The position numbers and the translations under genes were made by a program. A stretch of 64,000 bases of DNA from Cellulomonas taurus (GTDB lineage: Bacteria > Actinomycetota > Actinomycetes > Actinomycetales > Cellulomonadaceae). The notes under the pieces were generated by a model. That model had not been told where the DNA came from, did not search any database, and was given only the letters and a program-made list of their open reading frames with translations. Position 1 is the first letter of the stretch. The number at the start of each line of letters is the position of its first letter. Shown here one piece after another: positions 9,238-17,363 of this stretch. The stretch is from contig NZ_CP051884.1 in NCBI RefSeq assembly GCF_012931845.1, forward strand, positions 1,054,001 through 1,118,000, in the 5' to 3' direction.

Positions 9238-10731
9238 TCAGTAGGCGAACGACAGCGGCCGGTCGGCCGAGGCGGGGTCGTTCGGGTCGGGCTTGTTGTC
9301 CGGGTTGTCCGGCGAGACGTCCTTCTCCTTGTCGGCGACGCCCTCGACCGCGTAGCGCTTCATCAGGCGGAACCAGGCCACCGCGAGCACGCCGTACAGC
9401 AGGGTGAAGACGACCAGGGAGATGACCACCTCGGTGGGGGAGACCACCTCGGAGACGCCGCGCATGGTGAGCAGCCGGATCTCGTCGATGCCGCTCGGGT
9501 TCGGGGCGACCACCCAGGGCTGACGGCCCATCTCGGTGAAGATCCAGCCGAAGGCCGAGGCGAGGAACGGCGTCGGGATCGCCCAGATGCCGATCCGGGC
9601 CAGCCACGTGTTGCCGGAGACCCGGCCGTTGCGGGTGAGCCACATCGCGGTCAGGGCCAGCGCCGCCGAACCGAGGGCGAAGCCGATCATCAGACGGAAC
9701 GACCAGTAGGTGATGGTCAGGTCCGGGATGTAGTTGACGTCGGTGCTGCCGTCGCCGTAGCGGGCGGTGTACTCGGCCTGCAGGTCCTCGACGCCACGCA
9801 GCTCGGAGGAGAAGTCGTTGTTCGCGAGGAAGGACAGCAGACCCGGGATCTCGATGTAGTGGGTCACGCCCTCGCAGTTGTTGGTCAGGTCGCCGATCGC
9901 CAGCAGGGAGAACGACGCGCCGTCGGTGGTGGTGCACAGTGCCTCGGCGGCGGCCATCTTGGTCGGCTGCTGCTCGAACATCAGCTGGCCCTGGGCGTGC
10001 CCGGAGATGCCCAGTCCGACACCGGCGATCAGCATGGTGATGACGCCGAGCTGCACGGCGGGGCGGTAGACCTCGCGGGCCTTCGCCTCCTGGCCCTTGC
10101 GGACCAGGCGCACCATCCACCACGCGGCGATCCCGGCGACGAAGGTGCCGGCGGTCAGGAAGGCGGCGGTGATGGTGTGCGGGAAGGCGGCCATCAGGGT
10201 GTTGTTGGTCAGCACCGCCCCGATGTCGGTCATCTCGGCGCGGCCGGTCTCCAGGTTGAACTCGGTGCCCACCGGGTGCTGCATCCAGGAGTTCGCGGCC
10301 AGGATGAAGAAGGCCGACAGGTTGGTGGCCAGCGCCACGGCCCAGATGCAGGCCAGGTGGATCTTCTTGGGCAGCTTGTCCCAGCCGAAGATCCACAGTC
10401 CGAGGAAGGTCGACTCGACGAAGAACGCCGCCAGGGCTTCCATCGCCAGGGGAGCGCCGAAGACGTCACCGACGAAGCGGGAGTACTCGGACCAGTTCAT
10501 GCCGAACTGGAACTCCTGGACGATGCCGGTGGCGACGCCGATCGCGAAGTTGATCAGCATCAGCTTGCCGAAGAACTTGGTCAGCTTGAGCCAGTTCTCG
10601 TTCTGGGTCCGCACCCAGATGGTCTGCATGATCGCGACCAGGGGGGCGAGCCCGATGGTCAGCGGCACGAAGATGAAGTGGTAGACGGTGGTGACACCGA
10701 ACTGCCAGCGTGCCAGGTCGAGGGCGTCCAC
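9238..10731 (-). CDS. cydA: Cytochrome bd oxidase subunit I
   Basis: 497 residues, the haem-carrying subunit (b558, b595, d). Seen: the N-terminal ARWQFGVTTVYHFIFVPLTIG segment with the conserved haem-ligand histidine, the GRQPWVV motif of the quinol region and multiple membrane helices. The periplasmic Q-loop is of the shorter kind usual in Gram-positive bacteria. First gene of cydABDC-kinase. The upstream region carries a TACCTT -10 candidate and a Rex-like palindrome, which would fit redox control, although this is an inference from sequence only. Confidence 0.97.
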   Translation of the reverse strand: MDALDLARWQFGVTTVYHFIFVPLTIGLAPLVAIMQTIWVRTQNENWLKLTKFFGKLMLINFAIGVATGIVQEFQFGMNWSEYSRFVGDVFGAPLAMEALAAFFVESTFLGLWIFGWDKLPKKIHLACIWAVALATNLSAFFILAANSWMQHPVGTEFNLETGRAEMTDIGAVLTNNTLMAAFPHTITAAFLTAGTFVAGIAAWWMVRLVRKGQEAKAREVYRPAVQLGVITMLIAGVGLGISGHAQGQLMFEQQPTKMAAAEALCTTTDGASFSLLAIGDLTNNCEGVTHYIEIPGLLSFLANNDFSSELRGVEDLQAEYTARYGDGSTDVNYIPDLTITYWSFRLMIGFALGSAALALTAMWLTRNGRVSGNTWLARIGIWAIPTPFLASAFGWIFTEMGRQPWVVAPNPSGIDEIRLLTMRGVSEVVSPTEVVISLVVFTLLYGVLAVAWFRLMKRYAVEGVADKEKDVSPDNPDNKPDPNDPASADRPLSFAY

Positions 10732-10802
10732 TCTGGGGCTCCGTCCGAGGGGGTGCTGAGGGGATGGGGAGGGTCGAAAGTCCGGGGGTTCGACCCACCA
10801 TG

Positions 10803-10826
10803 GAAGGTATTGCGCCTTCGTTCACA
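10803..10826 (-). promoter_or_regulatory. cydA promoter with Rex-like operator
   Basis: On the minus strand TACCTT (10808-10803) is a plausible -10. Directly upstream, 10811-10826 reads TGCGCCTTCGTTCACA on the plus strand; against the actinobacterial Rex operator TGTGAACGCGTTCACA it matches 11 of 16 positions with one half-site (TTCACA) perfect. Rex, the NADH/NAD sensor, is known to repress cyd genes in streptomycetes. A -35 is weak (TATGCT, 17 bp upstream). Confidence 0.4.
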
Positions 10827-10888
10827 AGCATAGGACGTAGGTCCCCCGAGATGACACCGTGTCGGCAAGTCGTGACGTGTCGCACACG

Positions 10889-10904
10889 CGTGATCTAGGG
10901 CACT
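10889..10904. promoter_or_regulatory. CRP-like palindrome (possible)
   Basis: CGTGATCTAGGGCACT resembles the CRP/FNR consensus TGTGA-N6-TCACA with both central GTGA/CAC half-sites recognisable but outer bases imperfect. It lies about 90 bp upstream of the cydA -10 and just upstream of a rightward -10 candidate (GATACT). It could serve either direction. Confidence 0.25.
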
Positions 10905-11171
10905 GTGCGATACTCGCTCCGGCAGCAGGACCTCACACAGCCTGCGCTGGACGACGAGTACGCCTGACCGGCGCGCCGAGTACGCCAGCCGCCGCCCGAC
11001 CGCCCGCGTCGAGATGACCGCGGGGTGAGGGCAGGCGATGGCGCCGAGCGCACGGGGCGGGCGACCGACATCGACTTCCGTCAGCGCGGAGACGCGGATG
11101 ACGACCGAACCGCCCACGGGGGCACCGGATGTGTGGCCGGGGTACCCGTGGCACCCAGGAGCACACGCACT

Positions 11172-14100
11172 GTGACATCCGAGAACCTCCCGAACGGCGA
11201 GAGCAGCACCGAGGCGCCCGCAGCGTCGAAGCCCGCCGCCAAGCGCCCCCGTCGCGCCACCCGTGCGGTGACCACCACCGGGGCGGCGCCCGCCAACGAC
11301 GCGGCACCGGTCGCCGAGTCCACGACCCCGGCCGTGGAGCCGACCGCGGGCACCGCGGCCCCCGAGGTCGCCGCTGAGACGCCCGCCTCGGCACCCCGCC
11401 GGCGCACCCGCAAGGTGACCACGACGTCCGACGCCGGGACCGCCTCGACCACCGACGCGGCCACTGCCGCGACCCCCGACGCCCCGGCCGACGCCGCGCC
11501 GGTGAAGAAGGCCACCCGGAGCCGGAAGAAGGCCGTGGCGCCGGTCGCCGACCCGTCGACCGCCGAGGCCGCTGTCGCCGAGGCCGCTCCCGCCGAGGCC
11601 ACTCCCGCCGCCGAGGCGCCGGTCGCCGACGCCGCCGCGCCGAAGAAGCGCGCCACCCGTAGCCGCAAGAAGCCGGTGGAGAGCGACATTGCCGCCGAGC
11701 CCGCCGCCCCCTCCGATGCTGCTGCGTCCGACGCCGACGCCGCTGCCTCGACCACCGCTGCCTCGACCACCGCTGCCGAGGCCCCGGCTGCCGCACCCAA
11801 GCGCCGTCGTGCGACCCGCAAGGCCGCCGCGCCGACCGACGCCGACACCCCCGCGACGGACTCGACCGGTGCCGGGTCGACCAGCGCCCGCTCCACCGGC
11901 GCCGAGTCCACTCCGGTCGAGCCGACCTCCGCCGAGTCCACCGCAGCCCAGTCCACCGGGTCCGAGACCTCGGCCGCCGAGGCCTCTGCCGAGACTCCCG
12001 CCGCCCCGGCCCGCCGCACCCGATCCCGCCGTGCGACCCGCCCGACCGCCGCTGCCGACTCCGCATCGGCGACGTCCGAGGCCGCCGACGCCGCGCGGGC
12101 GGTGCCCGCCGTCGAGCAGCAGACGGCCCCCGGTCAGTCGGTCGTCGACCCGGAGGACGCCGAGCTGGACGAGGAGTCCACCGAGGAGGAGTCCGCCGAG
12201 GTCGCCGCCGCGTCGACCGACGCCCCGCTGGACGTGCTCGCCGCGTTCTCCGGTGTGACCCCCGAGCCGCAGAAGCCCAGTGGCGGTCGCCTGGCCACCA
12301 CCGCGCTGCTGTTCCAGGCCCCGGAGGCGACGCCGCGTCGCCGCCGCCGGGCCTCCGCACCCGCCGGTTCCCCGGAAGAGATCGCCGCCGCCGCGCACGC
12401 CGAGCAGCTGAACGCACCGGCCGAGTCGACCGAGCAGGACGCCGACGCCCGGACGACCGACGAGCAGACCGAGTCCACCGGCTCGACCGGCGGCAACCGC
12501 CGTGGCCGTGGTCGCCGTGGCGGTCGCAAGCGCGGCGGTCAGTCCAGCGAGTCCCAGACCACCGACGAGCAGACCACCGACGAGCGGCCCGCCGACGAGG
12601 TCGAGGACGACGCGGCGGTCGAGGCCGTCGACGAGTCCGCCGAGGACCAGACCGACGAGCGCACCGAGGGCGAGGACACGGAGGACTCCGAGGGGTCGCC
12701 GCGCCGTCGCCGCCGCCGGGGTGGCCGTGGCCGTCGCTCGCGCAGCAAGGACGGCGACGACTCCGCCGAGAACGCCGATGACGACGCCGCCGGTTCCACC
12801 GATGACGAGTCGGCTGACGACACCGACACCGAGTCCGACTCCGAGGATGAGGGCGGCAGCAGCAGCCGTCGTCGCCGTCGCCGTCGGCGGTCGTCCCGCT
12901 CGGGTGAGGGCGAGACCGCGACCAAGAGCAGCAGCCGGGACGAGGTGACCGCTCTGCGCGGGTCCACCCGCCTGGAGGCCAAGCGTCAGCGCCGCCGGGA
13001 GGGCCGGGACGCCGGTCGTCGTCGCCAGATCATCACCGAGGCCGAGTTCCTGGCCCGCCGCGAGTCGGTCGAGCGCAGCATGATCGTGCGCGAGCAGGGT
13101 GGCCGGACGCAGATCGCGGTGCTGGAGGACGGGGTGCTGGTCGAGCACTACGTCTCCAAGCAGGAGCAGGCGTCGATGGCCGGGAACGTCTACCTCGGCC
13201 GGGTGCAGAACGTGCTGCCGAGCATGGAGGCCGCGTTCATCGACGTCGGCCGCGGTCGCAACGCCGTGCTGTACGCCGGTGAGGTCAACTGGGACGCCGC
13301 CGGGGTCGAGGGCGGCAAGACCACCCGTCGGATCGAGCAGGCGCTCAAGTCCGGCGACTCGGTGCTGGTGCAGGTCACCAAGGACCCGATCGGGCACAAG
13401 GGTGCCCGCCTGACCTCGCAGATCACGCTGGCCGGTCGCTACCTGGTCTACGTGCCCGGTGGCGGCATGACCGGGATCAGCCGCAAGCTGCCCGACACCG
13501 AGCGCAGCCGTCTGAAGAAGATCCTGCGCGAGGTCGTGCCGGACTCCGCCGGCGTGATCGTGCGCACCGCCGCCGAGGGCGCCTCGGAGGAGGAGCTGCG
13601 CGCCGACGTCGTCCGGCTGCAGGCGCAGTGGGAGGCGATCGAGAAGAAGGCGAAGACCGCCTCCGCGCCGTCCCTGCTGCAGGGTGAGCCGGACATGGCG
13701 ATCCGCGTCGTGCGCGACATCTTCAACGACGACTTCAGCTCGCTGGTCGTGCAGGGCGACGAGGCATGGGCGACGATCTCCGGTTACATCGGGGAGCTGG
13801 CGCCCGACCTGGTCGAGAAGATGAGCAAGTACACCGGCACCGGGGACGTGTTCCACGACCACCGGGTGGACGAGCAGCTCGCCAAGGGGATGGATCGCAA
13901 GGTGTGGCTGCCCTCGGGTGGCTCGCTGGTGATCGACCGCACCGAGGCGATGACCGTCGTCGACGTCAACACCGGCAAGTTCACCGGCGCGGGCGGCACC
14001 CTGGAGGAGACCGTCACCCGGAACAACCTGGAGGCGGCGGAGGAGATCGTCCGCCAGCTCCGGCTCCGGGACATCGGCGGCATCATCGTGATCGACTTCA

Positions 14101-14816
14101 TCGACATGGTGCTGGAGTCCAACCGCGACCTGGTGCTGCGCCGCCTGGTCGAGTGCCTGGGCCGGGACCGCACCAAGCACCAGGTGGCCGAGGTCACCTC
14201 GCTGGGCCTGGTCCAGATGACCCGCAAGCGGGTGGGCCAGGGTCTGGTCGAGGCGTTCTCCGAGACCTGTGAGCACTGCCACGGCCGCGGCTTCATCGTG
14301 CACACCGAGCCGGTGGAGAAGAACGGCTGCGGTCAGCACCAGCACCCGGCACCGGAGAAGGACAAGGCTCCGACGGCCGAGGGCGAGTCCAAGCGGTCGC
14401 GTCGCAAGCGCGGGTCCGGTGCGGCGGCCTCGGCCCAGGCGGCGGCGGAGAAGGAGTCCGCCGTGCCGGTGCTGCCCGAGGCACGCGAGCAGGTGAACGC
14501 GACCCTGGCCACGATCGCGGCGGCCGCGGCGCACGCCCACCAGCACGACGAGGAGTCCGAGGGCACCGCGGTGGTGACCGAGGCCGTGGCCGAGACGGTC
14601 ACCGAGTCCGCGGTGGAGGTGGCCGACGGTGAGCGTCCGTACCTGGACGTGTTCGCGGCGCTGGGCGAGCTGAACGGTGCCGAGAGCGCGCAGGCCGAGC
14701 CGGAGCCGGGCCTGGCCCTGAATCCGGTCGACCCGAGCGTCTTCGAGGACGGTGAGCCGATGCCGGAGAACGATCTGGCGGAGCTCGCCCAGGCCCCGGA
14801 GCAGCACGAAGAGTGA
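11172..14816 (+). CDS. rne: Ribonuclease E/G family endoribonuclease
   Basis: 1214 residues from the GTG at 11172, which is preceded by GGAG about 10 nt upstream. The first 620 residues are low-complexity Ala/Thr/Glu/Asp-rich sequence broken by arginine clusters (RRRRR runs), as in actinobacterial RNase E, where catalytic core follows a long disordered N-terminal arm that binds RNA and partners. The core holds an S1 RNA-binding domain from about residue 668 (GNVYLGRVQNVLPSMEAAF), the DNase I-like catalytic domain with metal-binding aspartates in VVDVNTGKFTG (about 930) and IIVIDFIDM (about 975), and the Zn-link CEHCHGRG (about 1033) that joins two subunits. A further acidic/alanine-rich tail follows. 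It initiates mRNA decay and rRNA/tRNA processing. The next genes encode L21, L27 and Obg, the usual order. Confidence 0.95.
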   Translation: MTSENLPNGESSTEAPAASKPAAKRPRRATRAVTTTGAAPANDAAPVAESTTPAVEPTAGTAAPEVAAETPASAPRRRTRKVTTTSDAGTASTTDAATAATPDAPADAAPVKKATRSRKKAVAPVADPSTAEAAVAEAAPAEATPAAEAPVADAAAPKKRATRSRKKPVESDIAAEPAAPSDAAASDADAAASTTAASTTAAEAPAAAPKRRRATRKAAAPTDADTPATDSTGAGSTSARSTGAESTPVEPTSAESTAAQSTGSETSAAEASAETPAAPARRTRSRRATRPTAAADSASATSEAADAARAVPAVEQQTAPGQSVVDPEDAELDEESTEEESAEVAAASTDAPLDVLAAFSGVTPEPQKPSGGRLATTALLFQAPEATPRRRRRASAPAGSPEEIAAAAHAEQLNAPAESTEQDADARTTDEQTESTGSTGGNRRGRGRRGGRKRGGQSSESQTTDEQTTDERPADEVEDDAAVEAVDESAEDQTDERTEGEDTEDSEGSPRRRRRRGGRGRRSRSKDGDDSAENADDDAAGSTDDESADDTDTESDSEDEGGSSSRRRRRRRRSSRSGEGETATKSSSRDEVTALRGSTRLEAKRQRRREGRDAGRRRQIITEAEFLARRESVERSMIVREQGGRTQIAVLEDGVLVEHYVSKQEQASMAGNVYLGRVQNVLPSMEAAFIDVGRGRNAVLYAGEVNWDAAGVEGGKTTRRIEQALKSGDSVLVQVTKDPIGHKGARLTSQITLAGRYLVYVPGGGMTGISRKLPDTERSRLKKILREVVPDSAGVIVRTAAEGASEEELRADVVRLQAQWEAIEKKAKTASAPSLLQGEPDMAIRVVRDIFNDDFSSLVVQGDEAWATISGYIGELAPDLVEKMSKYTGTGDVFHDHRVDEQLAKGMDRKVWLPSGGSLVIDRTEAMTVVDVNTGKFTGAGGTLEETVTRNNLEAAEEIVRQLRLRDIGGIIVIDFIDMVLESNRDLVLRRLVECLGRDRTKHQVAEVTSLGLVQMTRKRVGQGLVEAFSETCEHCHGRGFIVHTEPVEKNGCGQHQHPAPEKDKAPTAEGESKRSRRKRGSGAAASAQAAAEKESAVPVLPEAREQVNATLATIAAAAAHAHQHDEESEGTAVVTEAVAETVTESAVEVADGERPYLDVFAALGELNGAESAQAEPEPGLALNPVDPSVFEDGEPMPENDLAELAQAPEQHEE

Positions 14817-14844
14817 TCGACGGGTACGCGGGCCCCGCGGCGGT

Positions 14845-14874
14845 TTGACCCCTGCCGAGCGGCCCGCGTATCCT
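14845..14874 (+). promoter_or_regulatory. rplU promoter
   Basis: TTGACC (14845-14850), 18 bp, TATCCT (14869-14874): one of the best -35/-10 pairs in the window, predicting transcription from about 14881. The -10 overlaps the right arm of a perfect 10-bp inverted repeat (14825-14834 with 14861-14870) that may also end rne transcription. Confidence 0.65.
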
Positions 14875-14880
14875 TGAACG

Positions 14881-15037
14881 TCGGTGCGCTCTGGCGCGTG
14901 CCTCACCATCAGGTGGGGCAGGTCGGAGAGCGCCGTTCGTGTGTGAAGCCGTTGACTTCCCGATCCGCCGCCCTTGGCGCGTGTGGGACCGACAGGCTGC
15001 GGCACACGCCCTTGAACCTGTAGTTCGACGAGCAGAG
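14881..15037 (+). promoter_or_regulatory. Structured 5' leader of rplU (L21 leader-like)
   Basis: About 157 nt of untranslated leader. A nested hairpin has outer stem GCGCTCT (14886-14892) with AGAGCGC (14927-14933) and inner stem CCTCACC (14901-14907) with GGTGGGG (14912-14918) around an ATCA tetraloop. A second hairpin pairs 14979-14985 with 15003-15009. Ribosomal protein L21 is autoregulated through leader RNA in some Gram-positive bacteria; whether this leader does so is inference. Confidence 0.45.
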
Positions 15038-15358
15038 ATGAGCAGCAACGTGGTGTACGCGATCGTGAAGGCCGGCGGCCGTCAGGAGAAGGTCGCCGTT
15101 GGCGACATCGTCGTGGTCGACCGCCTCGCGGCCGGTGCCGGCGACACCGTCGAGCTGCCTGCGCTGCTGCTCGTCGACGGGGAGAAGGTGACCTCGGACG
15201 CAGCGGCGCTGGCCAAGATCACCGTGAGCGCGGAGGTCGTCCGGGACGAGCGTGGCCCGAAGATCGACATCCTGCGCTACAAGAACAAGACCGGCTACCG
15301 CCGTCGCCAGGGTCACCGCCAGGCGCTGACCCGTCTCAAGGTCACCGGCATCAAGTGA
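15038..15358 (+). CDS. rplU: 50S ribosomal protein L21
   Basis: 106 residues, standard length. L21 is an early-assembly 23S rRNA-binding protein of the large subunit. The start [16 protein letters not shown] and the C-terminal [17 protein letters not shown] basic region (here [13 protein letters not shown]) are diagnostic. The frame is open upstream to 14939, but the ATG at 15038 matches the family start and follows the leader. rpmA follows 56 bp later in the same unit, as in nearly all bacteria. Confidence 0.98.
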   Translation: MSSNVVYAIVKAGGRQEKVAVGDIVVVDRLAAGAGDTVELPALLLVDGEKVTSDAAALAKITVSAEVVRDERGPKIDILRYKNKTGYRRRQGHRQALTRLKVTGIK

Positions 15359-15414
15359 CCTGCCGCGGGTTCGCCCGCGTCGTGATAAATCGGATCTAGA
15401 AAGCAGGCCTTGAG

Positions 15415-15669
15415 ATGGCACACAAGAAGGGCGCGAGCTCCTCGCGCAACGGTCGTGACTCGAACGCTCAGCGTCTGGGCGTCAAGCGCTTCGGCGGCCA
15501 GGTCGTCGGCGCCGGTGAGATCATCGTGCGGCAGCGTGGCACCCACTTCCACCCCGGCGTGAACGTCGGTCGTGGCGGGGACGACACCCTGTTCGCCCTG
15601 GCCCCGGGTGCGGTGCAGTTCGGCACCCGCCGCGGTCGCAAGGTCATCGACGTCGTGACGGCCGACTGA
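15415..15669 (+). CDS. rpmA: 50S ribosomal protein L27
   Basis: 84 residues beginning [20 protein letters not shown], the canonical L27 N-terminus that reaches into the peptidyl-transferase centre. There is no N-terminal cleavable extension of the Firmicutes kind. It lies between rplU and obgE and is followed by a strong hairpin, so rplU-rpmA probably form their own transcript. Confidence 0.98.
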   Translation: MAHKKGASSSRNGRDSNAQRLGVKRFGGQVVGAGEIIVRQRGTHFHPGVNVGRGGDDTLFALAPGAVQFGTRRGRKVIDVVTAD

Positions 15670-15685
15670 CCTCAGTTTCTCTGGT

Positions 15686-15721
15686 CGAAGGGGCGTACCG
15701 CGTCGGCGGTGCGCCCCTTCG
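15686..15721 (+). terminator. Hairpin terminator after rpmA
   Basis: CGAAGGGGCG (15686-15695) pairs with CGCCCCTTCG (15712-15721), with additional pairing in the loop. There is no uridine tract, as is common for actinobacterial terminators. Confidence 0.7.
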
Positions 15722-15782
15722 CCATGTTTCGGCAGTATCCAGCAGGTCCCGGGGACTTCTCCCGGGAGTAGAGGAGTGAACC

Positions 15783-17303
15783 ATGGCCGCCTTCGTCGAT
15801 CGGGTGGTGCTGCACGCCAGTGGCGGAGACGGCGGCCACGGCTGTGCCTCGATCCGCCGGGAGAAGTTCAAGCCGCTGGCGGGTCCCGACGGCGGCAACG
15901 GCGGCAACGGCGGCTCGGTGATCCTGGTGGTCGACCCGCAGGTCACCACGCTGCTGGACTACCATCACTCGCCGCACCGGCACGCCCCCTCCGGTACGCA
16001 GGGCATGGGCGACTACCGCGCCGGCTCGACCGGTGCCGACCTGATCCTGCCGGTGCCGGACGGCACCGTGGTCAAGAGCCTCGACGGCGAGGTGCTGGCC
16101 GACCTGGTGGGCGTCGGGGCGACCTACACGATCGCCGAGGGCGGTCACGGTGGCCTGGGCAACATGGCGCTCGCCTCGCAGCGGCGCAAGGCGCCCGGGT
16201 TCGCGCTGCTCGGCGAGCCCGGCGACACGGCCGAGGTGGTCCTGGAGCTGAAGACCATCGCCGACGTGGCGCTGGTCGGTTACCCGAGTGCCGGCAAGTC
16301 GAGCCTGGTCGCGGCGATGTCCGCCGCCCGGCCGAAGATCGCCGACTACCCGTTCACCACCCTGGTGCCGAACCTCGGTGTGGTGCAGGCGGGCGACGCG
16401 CGCTACACCGTCGCCGACGTGCCGGGTCTGATCCCCGGCGCGAGCGAGGGGCGCGGCCTGGGCCTGGAGTTCCTGCGGCACATCGAGCGCTGCGCGGTGA
16501 TCGTGCACGTGCTGGACTGCGCCACCCTGGAGTCCGACCGGGACCCGATCCGCGACCTGGACGTGATCGAGGCGGAGCTCGCCGCGTACAGCGGTGACCT
16601 GCAGATCGAGGGCGGCCGGGTGCCGCTGAACGAGCGCCCGCGCCTGATCGTGCTGAACAAGATCGATGTGCCGGACGCCCGGGACATGGCCGAGATGGTA
16701 CGGCCCGAGCTGGAGGCCCGCGGTCTGCGGGTGTTCGAGATCTCCACCGCCAGCCACGAGGGTCTGCGGCCGTTGAGCTTCGCGCTGGCCGAGCTGGTCG
16801 AGCAGGCGCGCCGGGATGCCCCGGCCCCGGAGGCGGCACGCGTCGTGCTGCGGCCCAAGGCCGTCGACGCCAGCGGCTTCACCGTGACCCGTCAGCAGGA
16901 CGGCGACCACGAGTTCTTCCAGGTCCGCGGTGCCAAGCCCGAGCGCTGGGTGCGGCAGACCGACTTCACCAACGACGAGGCGGTGGGCTACCTGGCCGAC
17001 CGGCTCGCGCGGCTGGGTGTGGAGGACAAGCTGCTCAAGGCCGGTGCCGTCGCCGGCGCCGAGGTCGTGATCGGCGAGGGCGACCGCGCGGTGGTCTTCG
17101 ACTGGGAGCCGACGCTGATGACCGGCTCGGAGCTGCTCGGCGGCCCGCGCGGCACCGACATGCGCCTGGACGACCACAGCCGGCCCACCCGCGGAGAGAA
17201 GCGCCGCGAGTACAAGGACCGGATGGACGCCAAGACCGAGGCCCGCGAGGAGCTGTGGCAGGAGCGTCAGGCCGGGCACTGGGCGGACCCGGACGAGGCC
17301 TGA
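15783..17303 (+). CDS. obgE: GTPase Obg/CgtA
   Basis: 506 residues. Ribosome-associated GTPase needed for 50S maturation and linked to stringent and growth control. N-terminal glycine-rich Obg fold (about 1-158, many GG turns such as DGGNGGNGG), then the G domain with P-loop GYPSAGKSS (about 163-171), DVPG switch motif and NKID specificity motif, then an OCT domain (about 355-435) and a charged C-terminal tail. GAGGAG lies before the ATG at a normal distance. Position directly downstream of rplU-rpmA and upstream of proB is conserved across actinobacteria. Confidence 0.97.
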   Translation: MAAFVDRVVLHASGGDGGHGCASIRREKFKPLAGPDGGNGGNGGSVILVVDPQVTTLLDYHHSPHRHAPSGTQGMGDYRAGSTGADLILPVPDGTVVKSLDGEVLADLVGVGATYTIAEGGHGGLGNMALASQRRKAPGFALLGEPGDTAEVVLELKTIADVALVGYPSAGKSSLVAAMSAARPKIADYPFTTLVPNLGVVQAGDARYTVADVPGLIPGASEGRGLGLEFLRHIERCAVIVHVLDCATLESDRDPIRDLDVIEAELAAYSGDLQIEGGRVPLNERPRLIVLNKIDVPDARDMAEMVRPELEARGLRVFEISTASHEGLRPLSFALAELVEQARRDAPAPEAARVVLRPKAVDASGFTVTRQQDGDHEFFQVRGAKPERWVRQTDFTNDEAVGYLADRLARLGVEDKLLKAGAVAGAEVVIGEGDRAVVFDWEPTLMTGSELLGGPRGTDMRLDDHSRPTRGEKRREYKDRMDAKTEAREELWQERQAGHWADPDEA

Positions 17304-17363
17304 GCTGTCCGGGTTCCGGATGCCGGTGACGGCCGGTCGCCCGGACGCGGGAGGATGGTGCCC

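Larger units (their letters stand above)
10732..11171. other. Divergent control region between cydA and rne
   Basis: About 440 bp without a convincing gene. The cydA-proximal part holds a leftward -10 (TACCTT) and a Rex-like operator; the middle holds a CRP-like site (10889-10904) and a rightward -10 candidate GATACT (10909-10914). The remaining 250 nt would form a long 5' leader for rne; a GTG at 11025 opens the rne frame early, but the extra 49 residues show no family-like sequence. Confidence 0.6.

Noticed and set aside
11025-11171. Longer N-terminus of RNase E from GTG 11025
   Set aside because: The extra 49 residues have no family-like composition, and the GTG at 11172 has a GGAG at a suitable distance.
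10659-15005. 1448-codon open frame on the minus strand across rne
   Set aside because: It is the mirror of the rne codon pattern in very G+C-rich DNA. The translation is Gly/Arg/Val/His-rich with no domain, while rne on the other strand has all its motifs.
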